Shown here piece by piece: positions 59,192 to 64,000 of a stretch of 64,000 bases of DNA. Numbering within the stretch: the first letter of the stretch is position 1; each line of letters starts with the position of its first letter. The DNA is from Turnera subulata (Eukaryota > Streptophyta > Magnoliopsida > Malpighiales > Passifloraceae): positions 118,939-182,938 of the forward strand of contig JAKUCV010000419.1 of assembly GCA_028386065.3 (NCBI GenBank). The letters run 5' to 3'. A model generated the notes under the pieces. That model saw only the letters and a list, made by a program, of their open reading frames with translations. It made no database searches and was not told the DNA's origin. A program made the position numbers and the translations under genes.

Positions 59192-62100
59192 ATGGTTCGC
59201 GTCCGCCGAGCAACCTCTCTCACATCGCGCCTCCTCCACTTCACCGTCTCCCCTGCTTCCCTCACCAAACCCTCCCCTTCTCCGGCCGCCGCTCTCCTCC
59301 AGGGCAGCTTCCTCCTCCGCCACCACCCCTTCTCCAACCTCGCCCGCGCCAAGGAGGAGAAGGAGCCATGGTGGAAGGAATCCATGGAGCGCGTCCGAAA
59401 CATCGGAATCTCGGCCCACATCGACTCCGGCAAGACCACACTCACCGAGCGCGTCCTCTTCTACACCGGCCGGATCCACGAGATCCACGAGGTCCGTGGA
59501 CGCGACGGCGTCGGCGCGAAGATGGACTCAATGGACCTCGAGCGCGAGAAGGGGATTACCATCCAATCCGCCGCCACCTACTGTACTTGGAAAAACTACC
59601 AGGTTTGAATTTCCCGCTGTGAAAAATAATTAAATTTTGCGTTCTGTGTTTTCAAAATTTGATGTGTCAAGTAATAGTACAAATTCGTTAGTTTTAAATT
59701 TGTTGTGATATTGATGGGAAGATAAATGGGTGTATATTATGTGTTTTTTTTTTTTTTGTGTGTAGGTGAATATAATTGATACACCGGGACACGTGGATTT
59801 TACGATTGAGGTGGAGAGGGCACTGAGGGTGTTGGATGGTGCAATCCTTGTGTTGTGTAGTGTGGGTGGAGTGCAGAGTCAGTCGATCACGGTGGACAGG
59901 CAAATGAGGAGATATGAAGTGCCTAGGGTCGCTTTTATTAATAAACTGGATAGAATGGGTGCTGATCCCTTCAAGGTTTTGAACCAGGTATTGGAAATGT
60001 CTTGCTTTGTGTCTTTGTTGTTGCAATGAAATTTGGTGGTCTAAATTTTCTTTATCCTTTTTTCCTTCTTTTGGTGATTTACTTTTTGATTTGTATTGCG
60101 TTTTCTTGCTTCCACAAGGTTGTGTTGGTTGTTTTGCATGAAGATTGCTTCTACAATGTTTAAGTTTGATTAAGATAATGATGGTTCCCTTTTTTCTGTA
60201 CCAGGCTAGGACCAAACTTAAACATCACAATGCAGCCGTTCAAGTTCCAATTGGTTTGGAGGATGAATTTCAAGGTCTTGTTGATCTTGTGCAGATGAAA
60301 GCTTATTATTTTCAAGGTGCCAATGGGTATGTATTTCAAGCTATGATGTGCCTAGTTTCTTTACTTCGAATTTGATCATTTTGCTTATTATTCTACTATC
60401 TCTTGCAGTGAAAAAGTTGTCACAGCAGATATACCAGCTGACATGGAAGCCTTAGTTGCTGAAAAACGACATGAGCTAATAGAAATGGTTTCTGAAGTTG
60501 ATGATAAACTTGCTGATTCTTTCCTCAATGATGAGCCCATCTCAAATTCTGATCTTGACGTATGTTAAGGAATAAAATTATTTCCTCAAGAAAGAAAAGT
60601 TTTGCTGGAAGTGTAACTATTTTGATGTTTAATTATAGAATTCACTTGTTTCTTGACTAGGAGGCAATTCGGAGGGCCACTGTAGCTCGTAAATTTGTGC
60701 CAGTATTCATGGGCAGTGCGTTCAAGAATAAGGTGCTTTTGATGCCTCTGTCCTGCTTCAATTGTGTGCTGTATTTGTGACTACTGCATTGCTTTCTATT
60801 TCTTCATTTCTTCATCTGATACTATTTTCTTTTATTGCTACAGGGAGTACAACCACTGTTGGATGGTGTAATAAGCTATTTGCCCTGTCCTACTGAAGTT
60901 GAGAATTATGCTCTTGACCAAAAGAAAGATGAAGAGAAGGTGCTTTGTTTGGATCATGCTATCATCTTTTCAGCATTTCTATTTTCTCTCCTTCAAATCC
61001 TGATAAAATGAAGTATAGGTTTTGTTGACTGGATCTCCAGATGGACCACTTGTGGCATTGGCTTTTAAATTAGAGGAAGGGCGTTTTGGTCAATTGACAT
61101 ATTTAAGGTAATGGTCATTTGTTTTAGTTTTCCTTCACGTATCTATTTCTTCTGCTGTTGTATTAAAAAAGTAACTCCCATTTTGTTTATGAAGAGTCTA
61201 TGAAGGCATTATTCGCAAGGGTGATTTTATAGTTAATATAAACACAGGCAAGAAGATCAAGGTGAGTGCAGGGCATGAAAAATGCTTCACTTTGTTATTG
61301 CTTTGATCCTCCGTTACTACAAGTACTACTACTAGTGTAACTCTTACATCATATATTGTGGGTCTGAGAGCTCTTTCATTTCTAAGTTTGAATTCATCTC
61401 CCTACGTTATCTATGAAAAAAGGAATAAAAGGAAATTATTGGTGACTTCTTATTTATGGTGCTGGAAGTGACTGGCTTAAACTGCTGATATTTATAGTAA
61501 TCTCAGAAAAGCTTTTCCAAAAATACCTTAATGCATCATCAGAGTAAGGTGTGAAATTTGAAAATCAGCTAGTTGCTATGTTTGAGACTTGTGGCCTTTT
61601 ATATTATGCAAGTTTTCTCTGGCTGACTGAAGTATGTGCCTGGAAGAATATGGTCACTTTCTTCGATCCCTGGAATTGTTAGTATCAACTATACTGGGTG
61701 GCCTGTCTGCTCCATTGTACAGATTAGTTCCCATCTATTCACTGTGTGCTGGATGGCTTTTTTATTGGCTGAAAGTCAATCTGAATTTCCAACATATTCT
61801 GTATTCTTAACTAATACATGCTGGCATCACTTTGCTGTAGGTTCCGCGCTTGGTTCGGATGCATTCTGATGATATGGAGGCAAGTTTCACTGGATATTAT
61901 GCTATGTACTTTCTGGTCATAAATCGTTTTAGGATAATCAGTAGATGTCCTTTTTATAGACTTCATTGTTGTAAGCTGCTGTCTCTTGGGAATTTTCTTT
62001 TGCTTCAGGACATTCAAGAGGCACATGCTGGGCAAATAGTTGCTGTCTTTGGTGTTGATTGTGCTTCAGGTCTTATGTCCATCCTTTTCCTCCTTTTTGT

Positions 62101-64000
62101 AGCTTGAGGTGTCGAATTTGTTCACATTGCCCTTCATAGTTGTCTGGTGAGACCAAATGCATGTTATCAGAAGATGGCACAAGCAATTTAGCAGCTAGTA
62201 TATATGTGTGTGAAAAAATCATGAACCAGTAAAATCTGCTTAAACTTTGTTTCATAAGACGACATTGAGAAAATGAGAATTAGCTGGGTGGGAATTGACT
62301 TTTTGCTTCAGACTTCTCCTTTTATGTTATAAACTTTTGGTTCTTTGCTTATCTATTGCATCCTAATCATTTCACTGTTATTTTTACTCGGCAAATAGGA
62401 GATACTTTTACAAATGGATCAGTGAGATACACTATGACATCTATGAATGTGCCTGAACCAGTTATGTCATTAGCTGTTCAGCCAGTTTCAAAAGATTCCG
62501 GAGGACAAGTAAGTAGATGATAACTATTCGACTTTCTAGTGCCACAAGATTTATGGTCATTATCAAAGATTGTCTAGTTATGCTCTATTAGAGTGCAGTT
62601 TTCAGATCGAGGACCGGCATATGTGCTTATGCTTGGTATATTTTTACTTGAATTGTTTGTCTCATAATTAGTAGTATTTACACTGCTTTTCTTCTTTCCA
62701 GTTTTCAAAGGCTTTGAATCGTTTTCAGAAAGAGGATCCTACTTTCCGTGTTGGCTTGGATCCTGAGAGTGGACAGGTTTGCTTTGAAACTTTTACCTTG
62801 TTTTCCTGAACCTTCTGTCATGCTTGGTTTGATGTCATGATGCTTTGTGCCAGACTATTATTTCTGGAATGGGAGAATTGCATTTGGACATTTATGTCGA
62901 ACGCATTCGAAGAGAATACAAGGTATTTGCCTTTTGTGAGAAGAAATAAGGGCTCTTCTCATAGTGTTTAAATATAGATATATTGGCCTATAGTTACACA
63001 AATTTTTGTGCTCTCACAACCTTTTGGGTGGAATAGGTTGATGCAACTGTTGGGAAGCCTCAAGTAAACTTTAGGGAAACTATTACTAGCCGTGCTGATT
63101 TTGATTATTTACATAAGAAGCAAAGTGGAGGACAAGGTCAATATGGACGAGTTTGTGGGTAAGCAAAAGATATTTTTGTTCGTTAACAGTTATTACAGTT
63201 TTGTTCAATGTTATGATAATACTGTGGCATATTGCACCTGAAAATGATTCGTGCTTTTCTATTCTGTTGTGTGAAATGGCTTTCTATGCATTTAAGATTT
63301 TTGGGAAGTTGCCAGTTACCTGCTTTCCCTTTTTTAAGACCTTCTAATTTTATATGATTGCTTTTATGTGTTTACATCTACTTAATCTGTTTGACTAGGA
63401 GTTGTGGATACGGAAATATTCGGACAAGATATGTTGTGTATTTTAATGCCGATCTTTGTACCTAGTGCAAGGAGTATTTGTTGGTTTGTTTTCTCTTGAT
63501 TTGTTTTTTCATAATTCTTCTGTGATTAGGTATATTGAGCCACTTCCTGAGGGATCATCAACCAAGTTTGAGTTTGAGAATATGATAGTGGGACAAGCTA
63601 TACCATCCAATTTTATTCCTGCAATTGAGAAAGGCTTTAAAGAAGCTGCTAATTCGTAAGTACTCTACCGTTTGTTGTTTATGAAAGATTAGTAAAAATT
63701 TGTCATCATTATTGTCATCATGTCTTATGTAATTGTGGCTTATTTTATGTTGGATTGAATTGCTCTTAATCATAATAAAACTTGTTGGTTTGAAGTTACA
63801 AGGAGTGAAAACTTGTAACTGGTGCCAAGTTATCAGTTTTAGTAAGTAATTAACTTCAAATAACAATCCACTGTGACATATAGGGCTGTTTTTCTATGTT
63901 TACGTGGCATGAAGTTCTTATGCTTGTTAAATGGGCCAACAAAGTTATAGTTGATAGTATATTGTTACTAACTCTAATGTGTGGACCTGTTCTCTTATAT
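59192..64000 (+). CDS. MEFG1: Elongation factor G, mitochondrial (partial: exons 1-15)
   Basis: Exons: 59192-59602, 59766-59987, 60205-60326, 60409-60559, 60661-60732, 60844-60939, 61019-61107, 61195-61261, 61841-61879, 62009-62069, 62399-62508, 62702-62776, 62854-62922, 63037-63158 and 63530-63655. They keep one frame of about 610 residues; the roughly 150 C-terminal residues lie beyond the window. Residues 1-60 form a basic, Ser/Arg-rich mitochondrial presequence. GTPase motifs: AHIDSGKT (75-82), DTPGH (142-146) and NKLD (196-199). Domain [22 protein letters not shown], and domain III/IV text ([34 protein letters not shown]) follow. The protein drives GTP-dependent translocation on mitochondrial ribosomes. 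Intron 9 uses a GC donor. Confidence 0.92.

Noticed and set aside
59096..59488. Minus-strand frames of 110-130 codons opposite the EF-G start
   Set aside because: Antisense of EF-G exon 1 and its 5' leader, whose GC content keeps the opposite strand open.

Overview
The window is nuclear DNA of a flowering plant, most likely a eudicot. It is AT-rich and packed with nested plant LTR retrotransposons. Only two unambiguous, intron-containing host genes are present, both housekeeping: a guanosine deaminase and a mitochondrial elongation factor G. I cannot name the species from sequence alone.

Layout. (1) 1-6300: a minus-strand, non-autonomous Ty3/gypsy-type (Tekay-like) element whose left end lies outside the window, with a 4.27-kb LTR around a 1.3-kb non-coding interior. 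(2) 6301-11537: a decayed plus-strand Ty1/copia element (gag, integrase and RT/RNase H relics, 185-bp 3' LTR), interrupted by a minus-strand LINE fragment. It is studded with short hairpins that share a 5-nt loop. (3) 11538-13181: non-coding, with tRNA-related fragments and a TA microsatellite. (4) 13182-17883: a coding-free LARD-like element with 408-bp LTRs and TATAT target duplications. (5) 19411-37224: a Tekay-type chromovirus (TSD CTAAG) carrying two insertions. One is a 7.2-kb minus-strand gypsy element in its RT/RNase H region (TSD GGAGG). The other is a 1.09-kb Cassandra-like TRIM, with 5S rRNA-derived LTRs, at its polypurine tract/3' LTR junction (TSD GGTAG). (6) 37269-37885: a MITE with long inverted repeats. 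(7) 39140-40857: guanosine deaminase, minus strand, five coding exons, with a hAT-type MITE in intron 2. (8) 41238-41668: another MITE, inside a locally duplicated upstream segment. (9) About 42150-48816: a copia LTR and a long repeat-rich stretch ending in a Tat/Retand-like LTR. (10) 50246-55541: a fairly young minus-strand Tork/Tnt1-type copia element (TSD GGGCC). (11) 56809-57942: an unrecognised minus-strand gene candidate with an internal about 200-bp duplication. (12) 59192-64000: the first 15 exons of mitochondrial EF-G, plus strand, running off the window.

How it fits together: the two host genes are unrelated in function and divided by about 18 kb of repeats. Insertions with matching target duplications give a relative order: Tekay first, then the gypsy element and the TRIM inside it. 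All retroelement coding regions carry stops or frameshifts, so none looks autonomous now. The most unusual signals are hairpin arrays whose stems vary while the loop stays constant, one in the copia element and one in the gypsy LTRs, and the 5S-bearing TRIM with a duplicated box C. Splice sites were read by eye and no alignment was run.
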